Positions 1 to 8,185 of a stretch of DNA of 64,000 nt are shown here, piece by piece (positions within the stretch are counted from its first letter, which is position 1; the number at the start of each line of letters is the position of its first letter). The notes under the pieces were generated by a model that was given only the letters and a program-made list of their open reading frames with translations, was not told where the DNA came from and did not search any database. The DNA comes from Bacteroidota bacterium (lineage in GTDB: Bacteria > Bacteroidota > Bacteroidia > Flavobacteriales > Weeksellaceae), in the NCBI GenBank assembly GCA_018902795.1, contig JAHIQD010000007.1, positions 1 through 64,000 of the forward strand. The letters run 5' to 3'. A program made the position numbers and the translations under genes.

Positions 1-640
1 CTACGATTACTTTTTGGATATTACCAGTCCTGTTTTCTCTTCTAAATTCCTTCCTACTACGCAAGTTTCCAAGAATATTTGATGATTCTGAAATATTTTT
101 CGCATTCCATAATTTCTTATCCGTGGTTCCATTTAAATAAAATGTTTGAATAATTGCACTTTTATACTGTATCAACAATTCTTTGAACTCATCGATATCA
201 GGAGGATACAATTCAATTGGTAGTAATGAATCATTTGCCACCGTACTAATATCAGGAACATCACTTTCCTTACTGATTGACTCATCAATAGTAATCTCTC
301 CTGTTTTTACCTTATCATATTCATAATGACACTTTTTGCATAAAATCTTAAAATTATTTTCATAGGGCATATGCTCTTCAATAAATGATTGTTCAAATTC
401 TTTTATGTCAATATCTAATAAACCATCTTTTACATTTTTTTCATATAGGTTTCTGATTATAGTTTTCCTTTCACGACCATGAATATGAGCAGCGTCCAGA
501 ATTTCAGCCGTTGAATTACAATGTTCACACTTTCCTATTATTGCTTTATATTTTCTGCTAATTGAGGTTTGAACAATGTTCCGAAGTCGCGGTCCAATAT
601 ACTTTTCAAAATCTTGAAACTTTCCTATAAATCTTGCCAT
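1..640 (-). CDS. HNH-like endonuclease-type protein, 3' end cut by window edge
   Basis: The frame is open from an ATG at 640 to the first base, about 213 codons, so the C-terminus is missing. Residues 38-41 form a CxxC pair, residues 50-54 read DAAHIH, and residues 101-105 read CKKCH; this spacing of a zinc knuckle, a central His pair and a second CxxC-H is that of HNH nucleases, where a divalent metal in the beta-beta-alpha fold cuts DNA. The part after residue 110 is acidic and matches nothing I recognise. The gene lies 27 bases beyond the carB stop, on the same strand, and looks richer in A+T than carB. HNH is a motif-level call; the role (restriction, mobile or other) is unknown. Confidence 0.6.
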   Translation of the reverse strand, partial: MARFIGKFQDFEKYIGPRLRNIVQTSISRKYKAIIGKCEHCNSTAEILDAAHIHGRERKTIIRNLYEKNVKDGLLDIDIKEFEQSFIEEHMPYENNFKILCKKCHYEYDKVKTGEITIDESISKESDVPDISTVANDSLLPIELYPPDIDEFKELLIQYKSAIIQTFYLNGTTDKKLWNAKNISESSNILGNLRSRKEFRRENRTGNIQKVIV

Positions 641-667
641 AATTATTTTTATTATTTCTATTAATGT

Positions 668-3600
668 TTACATCTTCTCCATTTTAAAGCTCATGCTTTC
701 AATCACTTTCAAAATTGCTTCCACTGTATCCATAGAAGTCAGACACGGAACACCGTTTTCTACAGAAGTTCGGCGGATTTGGAAACCGTCTCTTTCGGAT
801 TGTTTTCCTTTCGTCATGGTATTTACAATATACTGCACTTTTCCGGTCTGGATTAAATCAATTAAATTAATTTCAGGGTTTTCTTCGATTTTATACCCGA
901 TTTTTGTTCGGACTCCATGCTCCTCGAAAAACTTCGCAGTTCCTTCTGTTGCCCAGATTTTAAAACCGATTTCCTGAAAACGTCTCGCCACTTCACAGGC
1001 TTCTTCTTTGTGTTTATCAGCGACGGTGAAAAGAATCGCACCGTGTAGCGGCATTTTTCTTCCTGAACCGATCAATCCTTTATACAGTGCTTTTTCCAAA
1101 GTGGTGTCTTTCCCCATCACTTCTCCGGTGGATTTCATTTCCGGTCCGAGAGAAATATCAACTTTCGTTAATTTGGAGAATGAGAACACCGGCACTTTAA
1201 CGAAAATCCCTTCTTTATTCGGAGCCAAACCGTTTTTGTACCCCAAATCTTTTAATTTTTTCCCCAGTATTACCTTCGTTGCGAGATTTGCCATAGGTAT
1301 TTCCGTAATTTTCGAAAGGAAAGGAACGGTTCTGCTCGATCTTGGATTCACTTCTATTACGTATACATTTCCTTCAGAAAGTACGTACTGAATATTCATC
1401 AGACCAATGACATTCAGCCCTTTCGCCAGTCTTTCGGTATAATCTACCAAAGTAGCAATCTGTTCTTCTGAAATGTTTTGCGGAGGGTAAACCGCGATGG
1501 AATCTCCCGAGTGAACGCCGGCTCTTTCGATATGCTCCATGATTCCGGGAATTACGACGGTTTCACCATCAGAAATAGCATCCACTTCCACTTCTTTTCC
1601 TGTTAAATAACGGTCGATTAAAATCGGATGTTCCGAACTTTCCTTCACCGCATTGGTCATATAGTGACTGAGATCTTTTTCGTCATACACAATTTCCATG
1701 GCCCTTCCTCCTAAAACGTAACTCGGACGGACCAACACAGGGAAACCGATTTCGTTTGCGATGACCAACGCTTCTTCTTTCGTGAAACAGGTTTTTCCCA
1801 AAGGCTGCGGAATTCCAAGTTCCTGAAGTGCGGCTTCAAATTTATTTCTATTTTCTGCCCGGTCTAAATCTTCGAGAGAAGTTCCAAGAATCTGAACGCC
1901 ATGAGCAGCCAATTTATCTGCTAAATTGATTGCAGTCTGCCCACCGAACTGTACGACAACTCCTTTTGGCTTTTCGAGTTCGATAATGTTCATCACATCT
2001 TCTTCCGTTAAAGGCTCGAAATAAAGTTTATCTGAAATGGAGAAATCGGTGGAAACTGTTTCCGGATTATTATTGATAATGATCGCTTCGTAACCGAGCT
2101 CTTTAATTGCCCAAACCGAGTGCACCGTGGCGTAATCAAACTCCACACCCTGACCGATTCTGATCGGACCGGAACCGAGAACGATAATTTTTTCACGGTC
2201 GGATGGAACGCTTTCGTTTTCTTCTTCGTAAGTCCCGTAGAAATAAGGTGTTTCACTTTCGAACTCCGCGGCGCAGGTGTCTACCATTTTGTAAACCGGC
2301 ATCACTGCGTTATTTTTTCTGAAATCGAAGATCGTTTTCTGATCAGATTCCCAAAGATGTGCGATATGCAAATCTGCAAAACCGAGTTTTTTAGCCTGCA
2401 GTAATATTTCTTTATCGAATTTATTTTCAGCAATTACCTTTTCAAAATCAATCAGTTTCTTGATTTTCCAGATGAAAAATTTATCAATTTTGCTCCACTC
2501 CACAATTTTTTCCCAGTCGTAACCTCTTCGCAAAGCATCTCCAATAATGAAAAGTCTCTCATCATCACAAACCCGAATTCTTCTTTCGATTTCTGCGTCG
2601 GTTAAAGCTTCTGCCTGTTTTGTTTTGAGTCCGATATGTCTCAAACCTGTTTCCAAAGAACGGATAGCTTTCTGCAAAGATTCTTCAAAATTTCTTCCGA
2701 TCGCCATTACTTCTCCGGTTGCTTTCATTTGGGTTGAAAGTCTGCGGTCTGCTGTTTCGAATTTATCGAAAGGAAACCTCGGGAATTTAGTTACTACATA
2801 ATCCAAAGCAGGTTCAAAACACGCGTACGTCTTTCCTGTAACAGGATTCATGATTTCATCAAGAGTTAAACCTACCGCAATTTTAGCCGCGATTTTTGCA
2901 ATCGGATAACCGGTTGCTTTACTCGCCAAAGCTGATGAGCGCGAAACCCGCGGATTTACTTCAATAATATAATAATCAAAAGAATGCGGATCTAAAGCCA
3001 GCTGAACGTTACAGCCGCCTTCAATTCCCAATGCCCGGATAATCTTTAATGAAGAATTTCTCAACATCTGATACTCCCGGTCCGATAAAGTCTGCGAAGG
3101 TGCGACTACAATGGAATCTCCCGTATGAACTCCAACCGGATCGATGTTTTCCATGTTACAGACTACGATTGCGTTGTCGTTTTTATCGCGCATCACTTCG
3201 TATTCGATTTCTTTGAAACCGGCGATTGATTTTTCAATCAAACATTGGGTAACCGGTGAATATTTCAGTCCGAAACTTGCGATTTCCTTCAGCTCATCTT
3301 CGTTGTTCGCGATTCCACCGCCAGTTCCGCCCATCGTAAAAGCAGGACGGACAATTACCGGGTAACCAATATTTTGGGCAAATTCCAAAGCACCCTGAAC
3401 GGTATTTACAATATCCGAATCCGGCACAGGTTCGTTGAGCTCCCTCATCAATTCACGGAAAAGATCTCTGTCTTCAGCTTGGTTGATGGCGGAAAGTTTG
3501 GTACCCAAAACTTCTACTTTACATTCTTCCAAAATCCCGGAATTCTGCAATTCTACTGCCATATTGAGTCCGGTTTGTCCGCCCAGAGTCGGCAAAAGCG

Positions 3601-3850
3601 CATCGGGACGTTCTTTCCTGATAATATGACTTACGAACTGAAGCGAAATGGGTTCAATATAAACTTTGTCGGCAATTTCGACATCGGTCATAATGGTGGC
3701 CGGATTAGAATTGATCAAAATTACTTTATAACCTTCTTCTCTCAGCGCCAAACACGCCTGGGTTCCCGCGTAATCGAATTCTGCGGCCTGTCCAATGATA
3801 ATGGGACCGGAACCGATAACGAGGATTGTTTTTATGTCGTTTCTTTTCAT
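668..3850 (-). CDS. carB: carbamoyl-phosphate synthase large subunit
   Basis: CarB uses ammonia from CarA, bicarbonate and two ATP to make carbamoyl phosphate for pyrimidines and arginine. The 1060-residue protein is full length and shows the internal duplication of the family: a GSGPIIIGQAAEFDYAG stretch near residue 13 returns as GSGPIRIGQGVEFDYA near residue 562, each opening a preATP-grasp/ATP-grasp half. The last 130 residues form the MGS-like allosteric domain that binds UMP or ornithine in known enzymes. It is the last gene of the pyrB-carA-carB run, 17 bases after carA, so it should follow the leader control seen upstream of pyrB. No clear terminator was seen before the next gene. Confidence 0.98.
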   Translation of the reverse strand: MKRNDIKTILVIGSGPIIIGQAAEFDYAGTQACLALREEGYKVILINSNPATIMTDVEIADKVYIEPISLQFVSHIIRKERPDALLPTLGGQTGLNMAVELQNSGILEECKVEVLGTKLSAINQAEDRDLFRELMRELNEPVPDSDIVNTVQGALEFAQNIGYPVIVRPAFTMGGTGGGIANNEDELKEIASFGLKYSPVTQCLIEKSIAGFKEIEYEVMRDKNDNAIVVCNMENIDPVGVHTGDSIVVAPSQTLSDREYQMLRNSSLKIIRALGIEGGCNVQLALDPHSFDYYIIEVNPRVSRSSALASKATGYPIAKIAAKIAVGLTLDEIMNPVTGKTYACFEPALDYVVTKFPRFPFDKFETADRRLSTQMKATGEVMAIGRNFEESLQKAIRSLETGLRHIGLKTKQAEALTDAEIERRIRVCDDERLFIIGDALRRGYDWEKIVEWSKIDKFFIWKIKKLIDFEKVIAENKFDKEILLQAKKLGFADLHIAHLWESDQKTIFDFRKNNAVMPVYKMVDTCAAEFESETPYFYGTYEEENESVPSDREKIIVLGSGPIRIGQGVEFDYATVHSVWAIKELGYEAIIINNNPETVSTDFSISDKLYFEPLTEEDVMNIIELEKPKGVVVQFGGQTAINLADKLAAHGVQILGTSLEDLDRAENRNKFEAALQELGIPQPLGKTCFTKEEALVIANEIGFPVLVRPSYVLGGRAMEIVYDEKDLSHYMTNAVKESSEHPILIDRYLTGKEVEVDAISDGETVVIPGIMEHIERAGVHSGDSIAVYPPQNISEEQIATLVDYTERLAKGLNVIGLMNIQYVLSEGNVYVIEVNPRSSRTVPFLSKITEIPMANLATKVILGKKLKDLGYKNGLAPNKEGIFVKVPVFSFSKLTKVDISLGPEMKSTGEVMGKDTTLEKALYKGLIGSGRKMPLHGAILFTVADKHKEEACEVARRFQEIGFKIWATEGTAKFFEEHGVRTKIGYKIEENPEINLIDLIQTGKVQYIVNTMTKGKQSERDGFQIRRTSVENGVPCLTSMDTVEAILKVIESMSFKMEKM

Positions 3851-3867
3851 TTTTTAATTCCTAAGAT

Positions 3868-4944
3868 TTATTTTGCTTTAAACTCCTGCATCAACTCAAT
3901 AAAATCATCAAAAAGATAATTGGCATCTTCCGGACCAGGACTTGCTTCCGGATGATATTGAACGGAAAAACACGGATGAATTTTATGCCTCAAACCTTCG
4001 TTGGTTCTGTCGTTAAGAGCAATGTGTGTTTCCTCTAAATCTGTATTTTTTAACGATTCCTGATCAACGGCATACCCGTGATTCTGGGAAGTAATGGCAA
4101 CTTTATTTTTCTCCAAATCAAGTACCGGATGATTGCCGCCGCGGTGTCCGAATTTCAGTTTGAATGTTTTTGCACCACAAGCTAAACCGATCAACTGATG
4201 ACCCAGACAAATTCCGAAAATCGGTACTTTTCCGAGCAGACCATTAATAAGTTCAGAAGCTCCTTTCACATCTTCCGGATCTCCGGGACCGTTGGAAAGC
4301 ATAATTCCGTCGGGATTCATCAGTAATATTTCCTCAGCAGTAACGTTTTGGGAAACTACTTTTACATCGCAGTCTCTTTGTGCAAGTTCGCGCAAAATAC
4401 CGAGTTTAGAACCGAAATCAACCAAAACGACATTCAATCCTCTTCCGGGATTTGCATAAGCGGTTTTAGTAGAAACCATTTCTACCTGATTGGTCGGGAA
4501 GTCAGTTGATTTTAAGGTTTCAATTACTGAATTTTCGTCAGCATTTTCATCTACGATTTTACCTTTTACTACGCCTTTGCTTCGTAAAACTCTGGTCAAT
4601 CTTCTTGTATCAATTCCGGAGATTCCTGATAGTTTTTTTTTCTGAAAAAACTCATCAAGTGTAAGCTGATTTCGAAAATTCGACGGAAAATCGCAAAGTT
4701 CTTTTACAATTAAGCCTTTAATCGCGGGTTCGAGACTTTCGTAATCGTCCCGGTTAATGCCGTAATTTCCGATGAGCGGATACGTCATACAAACAATCTG
4801 TCCACAATAGGACGGATCTGAAATAAGTTCCTGATAACCGGTCATTCCGGTATTGAAAACCACTTCACCGTCGGTTTCCACATTCGCTCCGAAACCTTCA
4901 CCATGGAACACTTCACCGGATTCTAATACTAGTTTCTTTTTCAT
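3868..4944 (-). CDS. carA: carbamoyl-phosphate synthase small (glutaminase) subunit
   Basis: CarA frees ammonia from glutamine and passes it to CarB. The class I amidotransferase half has the nucleophile in GICLGHQ (Cys near residue 245) and the His/Glu pair in QYHPEASPG (His near 331). I start the protein at MKKKLVLESGE (ATG at 4944), where the family normally begins, giving 358 residues; the frame extends back to 4989, but those 15 residues (with a second ATG at 4959) are not typical and almost abut the pyrB stop. It sits between pyrB and carB with short spacers, as one operon. Grouping with pyrB suggests a pyrimidine-directed synthetase. Confidence 0.97.
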   Translation of the reverse strand: MKKKLVLESGEVFHGEGFGANVETDGEVVFNTGMTGYQELISDPSYCGQIVCMTYPLIGNYGINRDDYESLEPAIKGLIVKELCDFPSNFRNQLTLDEFFQKKKLSGISGIDTRRLTRVLRSKGVVKGKIVDENADENSVIETLKSTDFPTNQVEMVSTKTAYANPGRGLNVVLVDFGSKLGILRELAQRDCDVKVVSQNVTAEEILLMNPDGIMLSNGPGDPEDVKGASELINGLLGKVPIFGICLGHQLIGLACGAKTFKLKFGHRGGNHPVLDLEKNKVAITSQNHGYAVDQESLKNTDLEETHIALNDRTNEGLRHKIHPCFSVQYHPEASPGPEDANYLFDDFIELMQEFKAK

Positions 4945-4991
4945 TTTTATTTCACTCATTTTTAGATTCGCAAAGGCAGATTGCTTCAATT

Positions 4992-5882
4992 TTATTTAAA
5001 TTCAAATCCTGATTTTTCCAAGGTGTGTTTTAAAATGGCCATTCTCGCGAACACGCCGTTTTCCATCTGTTTAAAAATTCGGGACCGTGGACATTCCACC
5101 AAATCATCGTGTATTTCTACACCTCTGTTGATGGGTGCGGGATGCATGATAATGGCATCTTTCTTCATCATTTTTTCTCGTTCCAGGGTTAAACCGAACT
5201 TTTTATGGTAACTCTCGAGAGAAATATTCATTTTCTCATCGTGTCTTTCGTGTTGAATTCTCAGCAACATCAACACATCCACTTCTCTTACAAGCTCGTC
5301 GATAGAATGATAAGTTCCGTTGATAATTGTTCCTTCATCAAACCATTTTTCGGGGCCGGAAAAATAAACTTTGGCCCCTAATTTCCGTAATGCTTCAGCG
5401 TTGGAGTTTGCCACTCTGCTATGTTTTACATCTCCTACAATTCCGATCTTCAAACCTTTGAATTTTCCAAATTCCTGCTGAATAGTCATTAAATCCAAAA
5501 GGGTTTGTGAAGGATGATTGCCTGTTCCGTCGCCTCCGTTGATAATTGGGATACCAATATTTTTTAGGTCCTGATAGAATTTATCCTGTTTATGACGGAT
5601 GACTAAAAGGTTCACGCCTAAACTTTTAAGCGTTTTCACTGTATCATAAAGCGATTCTCCTTTGTTTACAGAACTTGCACTGATATCAAATGGGATCACA
5701 TTTAATCCTAATTTACGCTCAGCAATATGGAAACTGGTTTTTGTGCGCGTGCTGTCTTCAAAAAAGAGGTTGGACACATAAATTTCTTCTTTAGCTTTGA
5801 GAACTGCACCTTTAGAAAATTCATCAGCAACTTTCAATAAAGAATTAATTTTTTCTACGGTTAAATCTGTGGTTGTTAGCAT
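4992..5882 (-). CDS. pyrB: aspartate carbamoyltransferase, catalytic chain
   Basis: PyrB joins carbamoyl phosphate and aspartate, the committed step of pyrimidine synthesis. At 296 residues it has the usual length. The carbamoyl-phosphate loop is STRTKTSFH at residues 44-52 (canonical STRTRTSFE-like, here with Lys in place of the last Arg), HPSQTLLDL lies near residue 122, and the aspartate-side HPAPINRGVEI is near 250. There is no pyrI regulatory chain next to it, so allosteric control by that partner is not expected here; control more likely acts in the leader, where a strong hairpin with a T-run ends about 20 bases before this ATG. First gene of pyrB-carA-carB. Confidence 0.97.
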   Translation of the reverse strand: MLTTTDLTVEKINSLLKVADEFSKGAVLKAKEEIYVSNLFFEDSTRTKTSFHIAERKLGLNVIPFDISASSVNKGESLYDTVKTLKSLGVNLLVIRHKQDKFYQDLKNIGIPIINGGDGTGNHPSQTLLDLMTIQQEFGKFKGLKIGIVGDVKHSRVANSNAEALRKLGAKVYFSGPEKWFDEGTIINGTYHSIDELVREVDVLMLLRIQHERHDEKMNISLESYHKKFGLTLEREKMMKKDAIIMHPAPINRGVEIHDDLVECPRSRIFKQMENGVFARMAILKHTLEKSGFEFK

Positions 5883-5900
5883 AGTTTTTCAGTTTAAATC

Positions 5901-5929
5901 AAAAAAAAACGAAGCCAAAAGGCTTCGTT
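5901..5929 (-). terminator. leader terminator/attenuator before pyrB
   Basis: Read on the minus strand, AACGAAGCC, a TTTT loop and GGCTTCGTT form a 9-bp perfect stem followed by a run of nine T. It lies between the promoter at 6009 and pyrB, with no annotated gene upstream on that strand, so it can only act on the operon itself as an attenuator. Confidence 0.8.
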
Positions 5930-6002
5930 AAATAAAACAAATATTGTTGATGTCGGCATCACTACCTACCTGTAAATCGTCTAATGGGAATGTTCCTTTC
6001 AT
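5928..6002 (-). CDS. candidate 24-residue leader peptide of the pyr operon
   Basis: An ATG at 6002 opens a frame of 24 codons ending in TAA at 5930-5928, whose last two bases are the first bases of the terminator hairpin. The peptide is MKGTFPLDDLQVGSDADINN followed by ICFI. The final codons are T-rich in the RNA-like strand (AATATTTGTTTTATTTAA), as in the enterobacterial pyrBI leader, where RNA polymerase pauses at a U-tract when UTP is low and lets a ribosome block the terminator. A TATCTTTG -7 box ends six bases before the ATG, so the transcript may begin at or close to the start codon. The LDDLQVGSDADI core resembles the start of FeoA domains, possibly by chance. No protein evidence exists. 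Confidence 0.45.
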   Translation of the reverse strand: MKGTFPLDDLQVGSDADINNICFI

Positions 6003-6007
6003 TAGGT

Positions 6008-6015
6008 GCAAAGAT
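6008..6015 (-). promoter_or_regulatory. pyr operon promoter -7 box
   Basis: The minus strand reads TATCTTTG here, an exact match to the Bacteroidota TAnnTTTG -7 element. The -33 element is not clear (a T-rich stretch stands at the right distance). The box fixes a transcript start close to 6002 and so places the attenuator inside the leader. Confidence 0.65.
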
Positions 6016-6060
6016 AGAAATTTATTTTGAACACGAAAAATCAATTTTAAAAAAAGTGAA

Positions 6061-6237
6061 CATTCGCAATCTTAAATTCAGTTAAAATTTAGGTTGATCA
6101 TTGTGAATAGAAAGCATTTTTCCCAAAGAATTGAAAAACATTCCGCAATTAGTTTTTTTAGGAACATTAAATCAATTGATTTTCTAAATATTTGCCGAAA
6201 TGCTAAATTAATATATATTTGCTAAAAAAGTATAGTT
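6061..6237. promoter_or_regulatory. intergenic region with promoter of the InsA-like gene
   Basis: Together with the pyr leader this makes a 355-base gap between divergent genes. TTTG at 6191-6194, a 19-base spacer and TATATTTG at 6214-6221 make a textbook Bacteroidota promoter on the plus strand, placing a start near 6227 and the InsA-like ATG at 6238 after a leader of about 11 bases. Nothing else was recognised in 6061-6190. Confidence 0.6.
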
Positions 6238-6654
6238 ATGCCCAATTCATGTCCGAAATGCCAGCAAAAGAATGTGGTGAAAAGTGGAATTGTGAAAGAA
6301 CGCCAGCGGTTTCTCTGCCGCGACTGCAACTATTATTTCACGGTGAAAAAACTCGGTAAACAGATTGACGACTACTATGTCACAAAAGCCCTTCAGTTAT
6401 ACCTTGAAGGTCTTTCATTTCGGGAAATCGAACGAATTATAGGCGTTTCCCATGTTACAGTAAGTTCATGGATCAAGAAATACAACATCAAAAGACCTCC
6501 CCATGCAGAATTTCACACGACCTATAAAGTTTTCAAACAAAGTGAACTCATTACTTTCATGCAAAATGAAGAAAACATCAAAGGTTCCGGACTTATTATT
6601 ACCGAATTTGGTGATAAATACATGATGATTAAATGGGAAAGATTCAAGAAATAA
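6238..6654 (+). CDS. InsA-like zinc-ribbon/helix-turn-helix protein
   Basis: The 138-residue protein starts with a four-Cys zinc ribbon (C5, C8, C27, C30) of the IS1 InsA/transposase zinc-binding type, followed at about residues 50-80 by a helix-turn-helix (LSFREIERIIGVSHVTVSSW). IS1 transposase would continue into a DDE nuclease; here that part is absent and is replaced by a short tail of about 50 residues. There are no inverted repeats or a second transposase frame around it, and it has its own good promoter. I read it as a stand-alone DNA-binding protein related to InsA, perhaps a tamed regulator. Its target is unknown; the divergent pyr operon and the downstream porin are neighbours only. 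Confidence 0.7.
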   Translation: MPNSCPKCQQKNVVKSGIVKERQRFLCRDCNYYFTVKKLGKQIDDYYVTKALQLYLEGLSFREIERIIGVSHVTVSSWIKKYNIKRPPHAEFHTTYKVFKQSELITFMQNEENIKGSGLIITEFGDKYMMIKWERFKK

Positions 6655-6814
6655 ATGAATCAACACATTAGATTCATTGATTAGAAAACTTTTAAAATTC
6701 ATTTCAAAATTATAAAGCCTATACCCTTAGCATAAATATATATTAAATTTCTTCAAATTAATTTTTAGTTTCATTTTCGTTCCGATAAAAAAAACTGCTA
6801 AAAATTATCAAACT

Positions 6815-8134
6815 ATGAAGAAATTATCATTTTTATTAGGGATACTCCCTTATCTATTCTTCTATAATAATGTGATTGCACAGGAAACACCTTCCAATGC
6901 AGACCTTTTAAAAAGAATTGAAGCTCTCGAAGCCGAGAGGAACAAGCCAAAAGAATGGGACGCTTCCCTGTATGGTTGGGTAAGAGCAGAATACAACTTC
7001 GACAGCCGGCAATCAGCTTATTCAAGAGAATATCAGTTGAATCTTTATCCCCTTGACGAAAAACTTGATGCTGCCGGAAAAGACATTAATGATGCCGGAG
7101 CCAGCAATTTTTTAGCAATTACATCAAGAGTTGGGATTAAATTCAAAGGTCCCGACGTTTGGGGTGCAAAAGCAAGCGGCAATATAGAAGCCGATTTTTT
7201 CGGAAATACGGAACTCAATAAAACTTCGGTAGGAAGTGGCAGCTCAGGACTTTTAAGACTCCGCCACGCCACAGCAACTTTAACCTGGCCAACGACGGCC
7301 GTCACTTTCGGACAAACCTGGTACCCGACTTTCGTTCCTGAGGTTTTTCCAGGTGTGGCCAATTTCAACACGGGAATTCTCTTTAACCCTTTTGGCTGGG
7401 CCGGACAGATTAAAGTGACCCAAAAAATTACTCCTGAATTATCTTTCAGCGCAGTCGCCTACAAAGACCGCGAATTTCAAACAGCCAATGCAACTGGCGC
7501 TTCCGCAAACTCTGCCACATTCAATTCTTCCATACCCACTTTTCACGGACAGCTTCAATACAAAAACAAATCAGTAATTGCCGGTGCAGGAGCTGAATAC
7601 CAGTCGCTGAAACCTGTTATCGAATCGGGAGGTCTGGCAACAGACGAAAAAGTAAATTCTGAAATGTTTTTTGGATATTTTAAATATTCCAATGAAAAAA
7701 TTATCGCAAAACTATACGGAATCACAGGTGGAAACCTTCATCATTTGGTGATGATTGGCGGTTTCGCAGGTTATGAAAATCCTAACGGAACAGAATCTTA
7801 CAAACCAACAAAAACGTCTGCATTCTGGGTAGATATTGCCAGTGCCAATCCTAAAATCGCACCGGGAGTTTTCTTTGGATATACTAAAAATTCAGGGGTT
7901 GATGCCGATTTTAAAAACCTTTACGCAAGAGGTGTTTTGGGCACGAGGATTCTGGATGATGTGTGGCGTGCCTCTGCAAGGGTAGATTTCAAACAGAATA
8001 AATTCAGTATTTCACCTGAAATCGAATACACTGCTGCAAAATGGGGAGATTTAACCCCGGAAGCCAAAGCCGGAACTAATATTAAGGACGTTGGCAATCT
8101 GCGCGGAATGGTCAGGGTGATGTATTCTTTCTAA
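6815..8134 (+). CDS. outer-membrane porin, DcaP-like
   Basis: A signal peptide (about residues 1-22, ending in VIAQ) is followed by a short heptad stretch, LLKRIEALEAERNKP, and then a beta-barrel rich in alternating aromatic and polar residues that ends in MVRVMYSF with the terminal Phe of outer-membrane barrels. The N-terminal coiled coil plus barrel layout matches DcaP-type trimeric porins that pass dicarboxylic and other small acids. At 439 residues the length fits. It begins 51 bases before an MHS-family symporter and leads the acetate/propionate module, so its likely job is to let organic acids through the outer membrane. The DcaP assignment rests on layout, not on a conserved motif. Confidence 0.75.
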   Translation: MKKLSFLLGILPYLFFYNNVIAQETPSNADLLKRIEALEAERNKPKEWDASLYGWVRAEYNFDSRQSAYSREYQLNLYPLDEKLDAAGKDINDAGASNFLAITSRVGIKFKGPDVWGAKASGNIEADFFGNTELNKTSVGSGSSGLLRLRHATATLTWPTTAVTFGQTWYPTFVPEVFPGVANFNTGILFNPFGWAGQIKVTQKITPELSFSAVAYKDREFQTANATGASANSATFNSSIPTFHGQLQYKNKSVIAGAGAEYQSLKPVIESGGLATDEKVNSEMFFGYFKYSNEKIIAKLYGITGGNLHHLVMIGGFAGYENPNGTESYKPTKTSAFWVDIASANPKIAPGVFFGYTKNSGVDADFKNLYARGVLGTRILDDVWRASARVDFKQNKFSISPEIEYTAAKWGDLTPEAKAGTNIKDVGNLRGMVRVMYSF

Positions 8135-8185
8135 TTATTCTGCAAAACCAAATCTCACACTTTAAACCAAAAAACAAATACTAAT

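Noticed and set aside
3374..3919. 181-codon frame opposite carB
   Set aside because: It lies wholly within carB and its end, without promoter or likeness to known proteins.
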